Shown here one piece after another: positions 22,389 to 34,300 of a stretch of 37,957 bases of DNA (the first letter of the stretch is position 1; each line of letters begins with the position of its first letter). A model generated the notes under the pieces. The model saw only the letters and a list, made by a program, of their open reading frames with translations, made no database searches and had not been told where the DNA came from. The position numbers and the translations under genes are program-made. Origin of the DNA: a virus. Location of the stretch: IMG/VR virus record IMGVR_UViG_3300028372_000022, positions 1 through 37,957 of that record. The stretch is one strand, 5' to 3'.

Positions 22389-25300
22389 TGGCTAACACTG
22401 ACCAGAACGATTTTCCACTACCAGCAGGTGGTGAGCAGGACAGGAAGAGCGCAAACCTTCTACCTAAGTATTTTAGAACTCAAGCCAACGAAAAGATTTT
22501 AGGTAGTACTTTAGATCAAATGGTCCAGCCGGGTATTGCTGAAAAAATCTCGGGATTCTACGGCCGTCAAACTGCGAAAGCATACCAGTCAGACGACACG
22601 TATATCGAGGATATCAGCGAGCAAAGGCAAAACCGCCAACTAGAGCCGGCTTCTGTAGTTAAAGATGATTTAGGCAACGTTGAGTTCTTTAGTGATTATC
22701 CTGACTTTATTAATCAAATCAGTGCGTTTAGCGGTGATGTTTCTAATCACAGTAAACTAAACACCCAAGAATTTTATGCTTGGAATCCTAACGTAGATTG
22801 GGACAAATTAGCAAACTTTCGCGAGTATTTCTGGCTACCTAATGGCCCACAAACTGTTAGCGTCTTCGGTCAATCCCAAGAGGTTACCAGTACTTACAAA
22901 GTAACAATCCAAGACCAGGGCGATAATACTACGTACAAGTTCTCAAATAGACTTGCAGCCAACCCAGTTCTTACTTTGTATAGAGGACAGACGTATAGGT
23001 TTGAGATAGATACTCCAGGGTTCCCTATTGCTTTTACGGTTGACAGAAACTATACAACTCCGGATCCGGATGAAGAGAGCGAAAACGTATCAAGCGAATA
23101 TATCAAAGGACAAAAGTTTTTTGACGCAGACGGTAACGAAGTTGATCCGCAGTATATTGAAAACGGTGTAATTGAATTTACAGTACCGTTGCAAGCGCCT
23201 GATCACTTATTTTACCTTAGTGAAAGCGATATCAATACAGGCGGCTTCATTAAGATTTTTGATATTGAAGAGAACACTGCAATTGATGTTGGACAGGAAA
23301 TTTTAGGGAAGTCGACATATACAAGTGCTAACGGTGTAACGTTAACAAATGGTCTTAAAGTAACATTCTTAGGTAATGTTACTCCGGAGATATACGGCAC
23401 CGGTGATTGGTACGTAGACGGCGTAGGTACTGAAATAAGACTAGTGAGCGAAGCTGCACTTTTGGTTCCAGCAGGATACGCTGACGATGTTCTTGTTCCT
23501 TGGGGTTCAGGAAGATGGGATAGATTGCCATTTGATAATGCTAGTAGCTTTGCTGGTACTAAAGATTATATTGTTGTCAACCGAGTCAGCGCTGACAGAA
23601 ACCCGTGGTCACGTTATAACCGTTGGTTCCATTCTAGCACAATTGCAGCCGCAGCAGGTTATAATAACGTTGCTGAGGAGTTAGATCAGTCAGCCCGTGC
23701 AACTCGTCCTATTATTGAATTCGACCCAGGTCTAAGACTGCATAATTACGGCACCGAAGCAAAGAATGACGTTGACCTTGTAGACGACTTTACATTAGAT
23801 GTATTTTCAAATGTCGAAGGCCAACTTGGTTACAACGTCGATGGTGTTCCTTTGACACAAGGACAGCGAGTATTATTTGCTGCTGATCCTGACAAGCGTG
23901 TTAATGGTAAAATATACCGAGTTACTTTCTTAAGAGTTAACAATAGAAACCAGATTTCTTTGATCGAAGAACCAGATTGTGACCCTATAGAGGGCGAAGT
24001 TGTATTGGTTACTAACGGCAACGAAAACGCAGGTAAGTTTTACTGGTATAACGGAACAACTTGGAAACTAGCACAAGAAAAAACTGAAAATAACCAATCA
24101 CCTCGTTTTGAACTATACGACAGTGCTGGTAATGCATTCAGCGACACTGTTGTTTATGAAGAATCATCATTTACAGGTAATACTGTATTTGAATATAAGC
24201 AAGGCACTGGCTCACTGGACCCTGAGTTAGGATTTCCACTAAGCTACAGAACAATCGAAAACGTAGGCGATCTACAATTTAACTTCTCTCTTGTAAACGA
24301 GAGCTTTGTTTATAGTATCGACCAGACGTTGTACACTAAGAATACTGATATCGGATATCTAAGAAGGTATACTGATTTAAACACGTTTACTGTGCAGAAC
24401 GGTTGGGCAAAAACTAATAAGTCAAGTACCCAAGCAGTTATTAGACAGTACATTGTTGAAGAACCAACAGACAGATTTGAAATAGATGTCTATGATCGCA
24501 GTAGTTCTATACAAGATTTAGAAGTTAAAGTTGTTCTTGACCAGGACTATCAATTACTAGATGTTGATTATACAATCGACCGCAGTGAGCAAACTGCCGC
24601 GATTGTGTTCAACAGCGTATTGCCTGTTGATTCAAATGTCATTTTAAAAGTAAAAAGTGATACATCGAAGAACGACAACGGTTATTATGAAATGGCATAT
24701 AACCTAGAAAGGAATCCGCTTAACAATAACATCGGAGAATTCACTCTAGGCGAAGTAAACGATCATGTAAGAACAATTGTAGAAAACGTTAGAGGATTCA
24801 GCGGCAAGTTCCCTGGAACTAACAACTTGCGGGACTTAGGCCAGTTAGACGCGTTCGGTCGACGTTTTGTGCAGCACACCGGCCCGCTTAACCTTGCAAG
24901 TTACCACATTACAAACAAAGAAGCAAACATCATTAAGGCACTTCGTTTTAATCGATCAGAGTATGCAAAATTCAAAAGAGTGCTTCTTCAAACTGCTGAA
25001 GATTTAGGGTTCGACGGTACACCAAAGCAACAGCTTGATCTGACATTGAGTCGAATTAATGCAAGTAAAACTCCAGCAATGCCGTTCTACTTCACAGATA
25101 TGCTGTGCGCAGCCGCATCACGTACTTTAGAGTATAAAGTGCCAGCGGGCGGCGAAAACTTCTATGCATTGTCTGAACCGTTTACATTAGACGAGTTAAG
25201 CGCCAAGTCTGTTCTTGTGTATCTAAATTCAGAGCAGTTGGTACACGGACGAGACTATACATTTAGCAACGAAGGGTTTGTTGATATAAGTGCAGACTTA

Positions 25301-28300
25301 GTACAGAATGATATCATTCAGGTTGTTGAGTGTGACACAACTGACGGTTCTTATATTCCTGCCACACCAACTAAGTTAGGTTTATATCCTGCATATATTC
25401 CTCAGAAGTTTGTTGATAACACGTATAGAGAACCACGTAACGTAATTCAGGGGCACGACGGAAGTATTGTACTTGCGTTTGATGACTACCGCGATGACAT
25501 TATTCTTGAGTTTGAACTTCGTGTTTACAACAACATCAAACAATCTTACGATACTGATTTATTTGACCTAGATAAGTTTGTTTCGGGTGATTTCAGATAC
25601 ACAGGTTATACAAAAGAGTCAATTGATCGTTCAATGACAGCAGACTTTGTCGAGTGGACTACCGTTGCGGGCAACCCGGATTATACTTCCGGCTCTGGCT
25701 ACGACAGAACTGACTCTTTTACTTATAACTACACTGGTACGATTTCACCTAGTGGAGTACAGTTAAATGGTTACTGGAGATCAGTATACATACAGGCGTA
25801 CGACACTGATCGTCCTCACACCCATCCTTGGGAAATGTTAGGATTTAGTGTAGAGCCAACTTGGTGGCAAGAAGTGTATGGGCCTGCACCATATACAAAA
25901 AATAACTTAATTTTGTGGACAGACCTACAAAACGGTATTATTAGAGAGCCAGGCAAAGCAGAAATACGTTATGAAAGATACAAGCGTCCAACGCTGCTTT
26001 CACACATTCCTGTAGACGTTAGCGGTAACTTGCTCAGCCCTCTTGCTAGCAATTATGCAACAAGCCTTGTAGACAGATTGTCTAGAGCACCGTTTAGATT
26101 CGGTGATCATACACCTGCAGAAACTGCATGGCGCCGTAGTTCTGAGTACCCATTTAGTTTAATTACTGCACGAGTTCTAAATCAACCAAACACTACTTTT
26201 GCTACAGGTTTTGACCTGTCAAGAATGAAGCGCAACCAAGTAGGGCAGATTATCTACACAGAAACAGGCAAAGTCCTAAGATTAGCAGATATTGCTTTCC
26301 CTAATGGCACCAACGCAGATACTCGTGTTAGTACAAGTGGTCTTGTAAATTACATTTTTGATTATCTTGCAAGCAGTGTTCAACTACAGCAAGACATATA
26401 CAAGGATCAGCTTACAAGAATTGACAATCAGCTATGTATCAAAGTAGGCGGCTTTACTGAGAAAGAAAAGTTCAACTTAATACTTGATAGTCGTAATCCG
26501 TTAAACGAAGGGAACGTATTTCTACCAAAGGAAAACTACCAGGTTTTCCTAAATACAAGTTCTCCTGTAGATGTTGTGTCATACAGTGGTGTAATTGTTG
26601 AAAAGACTCCGAGCGGTTTCGTTATCAAAGGATACGACAGAGAAACCCCAACATTTGAATATTATACTCCGATTCCTTCGGCTACTGACCCTGTGATTAA
26701 TATCGGCGGTGTTAGTGAGCAGTTTGTAGAATGGGGTCCTGCAAAGCAGTACATCAAAGGTCAGAACGTAAGAAACATGAGTTTCTTCTACAGAGTGTTA
26801 GAGTCTCATGTAAGTTCGGACACGTTTGATAGTAATAAATTCCGTAGGATTTCGTCACTTCCGCAAATTGGGGGACGAGATGCTACATTGCGTAGGAATT
26901 TTGAATCTAGGTTAACTGAGTTGTCGTACGGCACAGTATTGCCTACGATCCAAGACGTTGTAGACTTTATGCTAGGCTACGAAGCTAGGCTAAAAGAGCA
27001 AGGATTTAAGTTCGAGTTTTTCAGCAGCGAAAGCGGACAGGTAGAAGATTGGACATACAGTGTTAAAGAGTTCTTGTTCTGGACTACACAAAACTGGGCA
27101 GCAGGCAGTATTATTACACTTAGTCCGGGCGCTGAACAAGTTACATTCGAGCGTGAATTTGTAGTAGTTGATGACATTTTCGATAACTTTTACCCTTATT
27201 CATTGCTAGCTGCTAACGGTACGAAGTTAGATAGAAGGTTCAGCAGTATAGCAAGAAGCAACCAGAACGAGTTTGGACTGAAGTCTACTGGTACCACAGA
27301 CGGCATCTATCATGTTAGACTGCCGCTAGTACAAAAAGAGCACGTTATCTTACTCGACAATCGTTCAGTATTTGACGACATCATTTACGACCAAGAAGCT
27401 GGGTATCGTCAAGAAAGAATCCGTGTTACAGGCTACAGAAGTGACAAGTGGAACGGCGGTTTAGATATCCCTGGTTTTGTATACGACAGTGCGGTTGTAG
27501 TTGACTGGGAACAGTGGACAGATTATTCAATCGGTACTCTTGTAAAGTACAAAGAGTTCTTTTATGTTTCACTATTCGACATTCCGGGTTCAAGTGTGTT
27601 CAACACTGGTGCGTGGAAGCGTTTAAGAGAGCGCCCAGAGTCTAAACTAATTCCAAACTTTGATTATAAGATCAATCAGTTTGCAGATTTCTACGACTTA
27701 GATTCTGATAACTTTGATGTGGAGCAGCAAAGGCACGCCCAGCATCTAACAGGCTACCAAAAGCGTCAGTACTTACAGAATATCATTAATGATGACGTAT
27801 CACAGTATAAGTTCTATCAGGGATTTATACAAGACAAAGGTACAACAAATTCTCTAACCAAGTTGTTTGATGCATTAGGAACGTCTGACAAAGATAGCTT
27901 AGAATTTTATGAAGAGTGGGCTATACGCCTGGGTCGCTACGGCGATACAGATAACGCAGAAGTAATCGAGTTTAGACTTGATGAGTCTAAATTTAGATTG
28001 TCTCCACAGCCGGTGGAGTTAGTAAACAGGCTGCCAGTGAATTCGGTAGATAACATTTACCGCCAGCGCCCGTTTGAAATCTATGCAGCTCCTGAAAACT
28101 ATGACAGCAAGCCTTTTCCTGTTGTCAAGAAAGATCCGTTTGAGCTAAAATCTGCAGGCTATGTACGTGAAGATGACGTTGCATACAGAGTTACGAATTC
28201 GATAGACGTACTGAACGGCGATGTATCAAGTGTTGGATACGGCGACTATATATGGGTTGTTGGTTTAACTGAAGACTGGGACGTTTTACAGCATGTTAGA

Positions 28301-31300
28301 ACAGTTCTAAAAGTTACTCAAATCGAACGACTAGACAATGCTCAGGCAAGAATTACATTTGATAATAGTACTATCGGTTTAGTAGTAGGCCAGTTCTTAG
28401 GTGTACAGAACCTTTCTTTTGTTAATAACAACTTCTACCAGATCGAAAGTATTAAATCTAATTCGGTTGTAGTAACAGCACCGTCTGATGTTGTTATTGA
28501 AGACGAGGAAAATGCTAGCGGATTTGTCAGCACACTAAGAAGTGTTCGAGTTAAGGACTTAGAGCAAGCAGAAACCGTTATTCAACAACAAGTAACGCCT
28601 GGACAGCGAGTTTGGGTTGACGGCGAGTCGTATAATGATTGGTCAGTTTATGAGAATCAAGAAGTATATTCTAAAACTAATACCATTGACAACCGAAATA
28701 CAGAAAACCCAGGCTCGGCATTTGCAAGAGCTATTGCAGCATCAAAGGACAATACTAAGGTTGCTATTGGTGATGCTGCTGAAGGCAACGGTGTTGTAAA
28801 CATTTACACCAGAGCTACAGAAGCTAATAAATTACAATTTGAAACACTAATTGAAGCTCCGTTTTTGTTGCAGAGTACTATTACTTTAGATACTAATAAT
28901 AGGTTCGGGTCTAGTGTAGCTATTAGTCCTGACGGCAACTATCTAGCAGTAGGCTCACCAGAAGCGTCGGATATTTCATCCCCGTTTGTAGGACCATATG
29001 TTGCAGGCGACGAGTACGAAGACGGCGATATTGTTAGCTACAGTGCTCAATACTGGGAAGCTCAAGTAGCAATTAATCCCGGCAATACAGAATATCCGTA
29101 TGTTGGTAGCCAGTCTTGGAAGCAGGTCTTTAGAGTTCCTGTTAGTCTTAATAAGCCAAGAAACGGGCTTAATAACCAAGGCGCATTTACTGTTTACGAA
29201 AGAGCAGGCCGGGCTTGGAACGTTCAAGGCACGTTTGTAATTCCTGGCACAGGCGAAAACTCGTTTACTGGAAAAGATTTAGACTTTGCACAACAAGACG
29301 AGTTGTATAGACTATTCATTTCAACCAACAGTAAAGTGTATGTTGTTAAGAAAGGCACTGATGCCGAAGGCACTAGGTTTAATTGGGAGCTAGATAAAGA
29401 TCCGCAATTCCGCGGCGAATGGGCAGCAGTTCAGTCGCAGATTGATTTTGCTACAGGCGATATTGTCAGCTATCTAAAAGACGGCGAAACTACGTTATAC
29501 AAGGCAAAAACTGTTGTGAGCGCCGGCTCAACTAACCCACAAGGTAATTCTACGCAGTGGGAATTAGTAGACCAAAGTGTAACAGTTGAGCCTTTTGTTC
29601 CTCACGTACTTACTGAAGAGATTTACGGGGATGAGGTATTTGTTGATGAAGACTTAACAGAGTTTGCCGCAGAAGTAACTGTTTCTGGTAACGGTCATGT
29701 TATGGCAATCACAGCAGTAACAAAAGTGTTCGACGAAACAAATTTAAATGCATTGCCAGTAGTCACTAACCGTGTTTTGATTTATAGAATTCAGGACGGG
29801 CGTTATGTTCTAAGACAAGTTATAGACCCAACTTTGCCTGACACACGATTTGCGGAAAGCCTGTCAGTATCGCCAAGCGGCGAGTTCCTAGTTATAGGCG
29901 AACCAGGCAGTGATGTATATGCTTACGATCAAGGTCGAGTAAGAGTATATAAACAGATAAATGGCCGCTTTGAACACCTGCAGACACTAATTTCACCTAG
30001 AGATGATTTAGTTGAAATGTTCGGTTTTAAAGTTAGTGCAACTGACAGTTCTATTTCTGTTACTAGCTTTAACGGCGATATGATTCTGCCAACTGTGTTT
30101 GACAAGAATCTTAGCAACGAAACAGTATTCGACAACGGACTTACTACATTCTCTGACAAGATTTCAAACTCTGGTAGCGTTACTGTATTTGACAACGTTG
30201 ATGGTACGTTCTTATATGCAGATGCATTAGAATACGTTGACGCTAAAAACAGTCAGTTTGGTGAGAGTATGGTTGCTGTGCGTAACCATATATATGTCGG
30301 GCTGCCAAGAGCACAAACAGATAACACCAAAGGCACTATGTCAGACTACCGTCGCGAGCGTAATAGTCAGTCGTGGTTTAAGATTAGAACACCTAACCCT
30401 ATCATTGACTTAGATAAGATGAACGAAGTGTTTTTGTTTGACACACGCACTAATCAATTAGTGACCTACTTAGATTATATTGATGTTCGTCAGGGTAAGA
30501 TTGCCGGACCAGCAGCAGAACAGATAGACTTTAGGACAAACATAGATCCAGCCCGTTACAATATAACTGACGACGAAAGATTCTTCGACGAAGTGAATAA
30601 CTGGGAAGACGGGTTTGTTGGTCGTGTATGGTGGGATTTAAGTACTGCAAGATTTACCAATCCTTACCAAGGTGAAGCAGTTTACCAAAGTGCAAATTGG
30701 AACAGACTGATTCCAGGTACAAGAGTTGATGTATACGAATGGGTAGCAAGTGATGTTATCCCGTCAGAATGGGATGAGCTAGCTGACACTACAGAAGGGA
30801 TTGCTCGAGGTATTAGCGGTCAAAGTAAGTATGGTGATGCATTATACTCACAAAAACTCAAGTATGACTTTGTTGCTAAAACATTCAGCAATATCTACTA
30901 CTTCTGGGTTGTCAATAAGTTTACAACACCGAATGTTGAAACTAGAACATTAAGCGTAGGTAACATTGCTAGACTTATTGAGGATCCATTCCAAGAAGGT
31001 TACCGCTTTGCTAGCTTTATGACTGACAACAGGTTTGTAATGTACAACGTGGATAGTTTGGTATCAGGCACTGACACAGCACTAGCCGTTGCATATTACA
31101 CACTCGAAAATCAAGAACAGAATGTTCACAACGAATATCAGCTGTTGTCAGAAGGCCTCAGTACTAGCTTGCCTAAAAGAGATATCGAGCGCAAGTGGGT
31201 TGACAGTCTAGTAGGGTATGACGAGCAGACTCGTATTATTCCAGATCCAACACTAAGCCCAAGACAGAAATACGGCACGCTGTTTAGTCCGAGACAGAGC

Positions 31301-34300
31301 TGGTTTATTAATAAGGCAGAAGCACTTAAACAAGTTGTTGAACGTGCTAACATTTCTCTGAAAAAGCTACCGATAGTGGACAGCCGTGATTTGTCTACAA
31401 TGTTAAGCGAGGATACAATTCCGCTTGTTGAAGAAAAACAATACGATTACATTGTAGATACAGTAGAAGAGCTACGATTTATTGGTACTAGCAGGTCTGC
31501 AACAGCGGCAATTAGTGTCGAAGTAACCAACGGCTCAATTACCGACATTACAATAGATGAACCAGGTAGGAGATATAAAGACCTGGCTTACGAAGGAACT
31601 GGCCGCAGGAACGGACCGGCTGTTACTGTAAACGGTAATGGATCAGATCTTGATATCGACCTATTCATTAACAACTCGGGACAAGTTGTAGACTTCGATA
31701 TTGTCAACCCAGGTCAAGGGTATAGTAATACAGTTCGCGTTGATGTAAGACCTGTAAATGCATTAGTACGTTCGGATTCAACAATCACAGGACGCTGGGC
31801 AATTTATTCGTTGAACCCAGCAACTGGCGAGTGGGAGCGTACAGAAACTCAGAAATACCAAGTTAGTGACTATTGGGACTACATTGATTGGTATGCCGAA
31901 GGCGACAATCAGTTTACATTAGTTAATCACTTGATAGACGGAACTTACCAGCTGCCGTCTATTGACGACAGCATCGGCGACGTTATTAAGATATCAAATG
32001 TTGGGTCAGGCGGCTGGCTATTGTTACGAAAAGTTAACGATGTAGATACTGATGACTTTACAGTTAACTATGACACTATCGGTCGTCAGGGCGGCACAAT
32101 ACAAATTAAGTCTATCTTGTACGACAATCCAGAAAACCTTGTAGGGTTTGACGTTTCTCGTTACGACGGCAAGTTCTTTGATAGAGAGCCAGCAACAGAA
32201 ATTAGATTGATTATGAAGGCTCTTAAAGAAGATCTGCTAACAGATGATTTAGCAGTTGATTATAATCAGCTATTCTTTGCAAGCATTCGATACGTATTTG
32301 CAGAACAGTTAAACGTAAACTGGGCATTCAAGACTAGCTTTGTTAAAGCCAAGCACAACGTTGGAGCACTAGAGCAGAGAATTACATTCCGTAACAGCAA
32401 TTTGCCAAGTTACAACGATTATGTTGAAGAAGTTAAGCCTTACAAGACTAACGTAAGAGAGTACATCAGTTCACTTGATCGTCTTGAGGAAACAAATTCT
32501 GTAGTTACAGATTTTGACTTACCGCCAAGGTACAATCCTAGTGATAAGAAGATACTACCGGTTCCGGTTACTGTTGAAGACAACCGCATCGTAGGTGCCG
32601 AATCGTTCTTTGGCGAGTTTCCAGACAAGAACTGGAAAGACAATGTAGGTTTTAAGGTTACAGAAATTGCTGTAGCAGATCCAGGCACAAGGTACAGGTA
32701 CGCACCTGATGTAAGAATCGAAGGAGGCGGCGGCACTGGTGCAACTGCTCAAGCCTACATCGGTAAAGGCGGAGTTGTTCGTGTTCGTGTTATTAACAGC
32801 GGTTCTGGTTACCTAAGTACTCCGACAGTTACTATTGCTGCACCAGGTAACAACGAAGGAGTACAGGCAAGAGCAACAGCTATTATAGGAGAGAGCGTTG
32901 TACGAAGCATGAAGGTAACTGTTAAGTTTGACAGAGTATCAGGTAAGGCTATTGTGCTTTCACTAGACCAGAGCAAAACAATCACAGGCACAGGTGTAAA
33001 TGTGATCTTTGATTTGGATTGGCCTATGGACTTAACCGCTAGCAAGATCTCAATTACAAAAGACGGCGAAGAAGTTCTTAGAAGCGAATACAGCTATAAA
33101 AACGTAGTAGACAATAGCTTGTCATACACTCGTTACAATGGTCAAATTGAATTCACAAAGCCGCCTCTTGTTGGCGAAACTGTTGTAATAAATTACGTCA
33201 AGTCTCCTGCATTGCTAAATGCAGCAGATCGAATTGAGTACTTGTATGTACCAACTAGCGGCATGATAGGCGCTGAGATTCCTCAGCTTATGTCAGGCGT
33301 TGATTACGGCGGCGTGGAAGTCAAGAGCTTTGACTTTGATACAGCAACAGGGTGGGACAACGACGAATGGTCAACAGATGGCTGGGATATCTACGATACT
33401 ACTTACGAAGATATTGTAATTCGCCCAGACGGCACTACAGTTATATTCGAACTCGACGAACCACTTGAAGAAGGTGTAGAGTACAACGTATATAGAAACG
33501 GTGTTCGTATTGATGATCCAGCATACGACGGTTCCACTGTTGTAGACAACGAAAATGCAGAAATGGAAACTATTGTCGGCGACGGTAGCACTACTAGTTT
33601 TGAGCTAGGTAACGGCGCAGACGGCGACGATGTAGTTATTATTCGCAAGACAACTAGTGACGGTAGCTTTGCTCCAGATCCAGATAGCTATGATACACAA
33701 TTATCCGGCGGCAGACTTGACTACGGTAACGCAACAGGACTGAACGCTGAAGACATTATCGTTGACGGTGACTTGTTTGTTACACCAACTACAAGCGCAG
33801 GTCCAGAAGAAATGGTACCTGGGCAAGTACTTGACACAGTAAACATCAAGGTATTCGAGCGTGTAGGTGACGGCCAAGGTGAGATTATTAATCAGTCTTA
33901 CATCACAGACGGAACAACAGCTACGTACAGCTTCGGCATCAGACCAAACAGCTTAGATGCAGTTATTGTAAAAGTTGATAACACTATTGTTGATCAGTCT
34001 CTGTATACAATTGACTACGAAAATCTAACAGTGACATTTGATCCTGTTCTTTCAGTAGCGCAGAGAGTAAGCATTCTAGCTGTTGGCATGAACGGTAACA
34101 ATGTTCTAGACACAGACGCAATTATATCAGACGGTTCAACTACAAAGATTGTTACTCCGATCGAGTCCCAAGACGACTATACTACAGTCGTGATGGTTAA
34201 CGGTGTAGTGGTTACCGACCCAGATGTTATAATTATCGAGGAAGATAGCAGATTAGTTATTCAGTTTGCGGTAGCCCCTGCAGCCGGCGCGGTTATTGAA

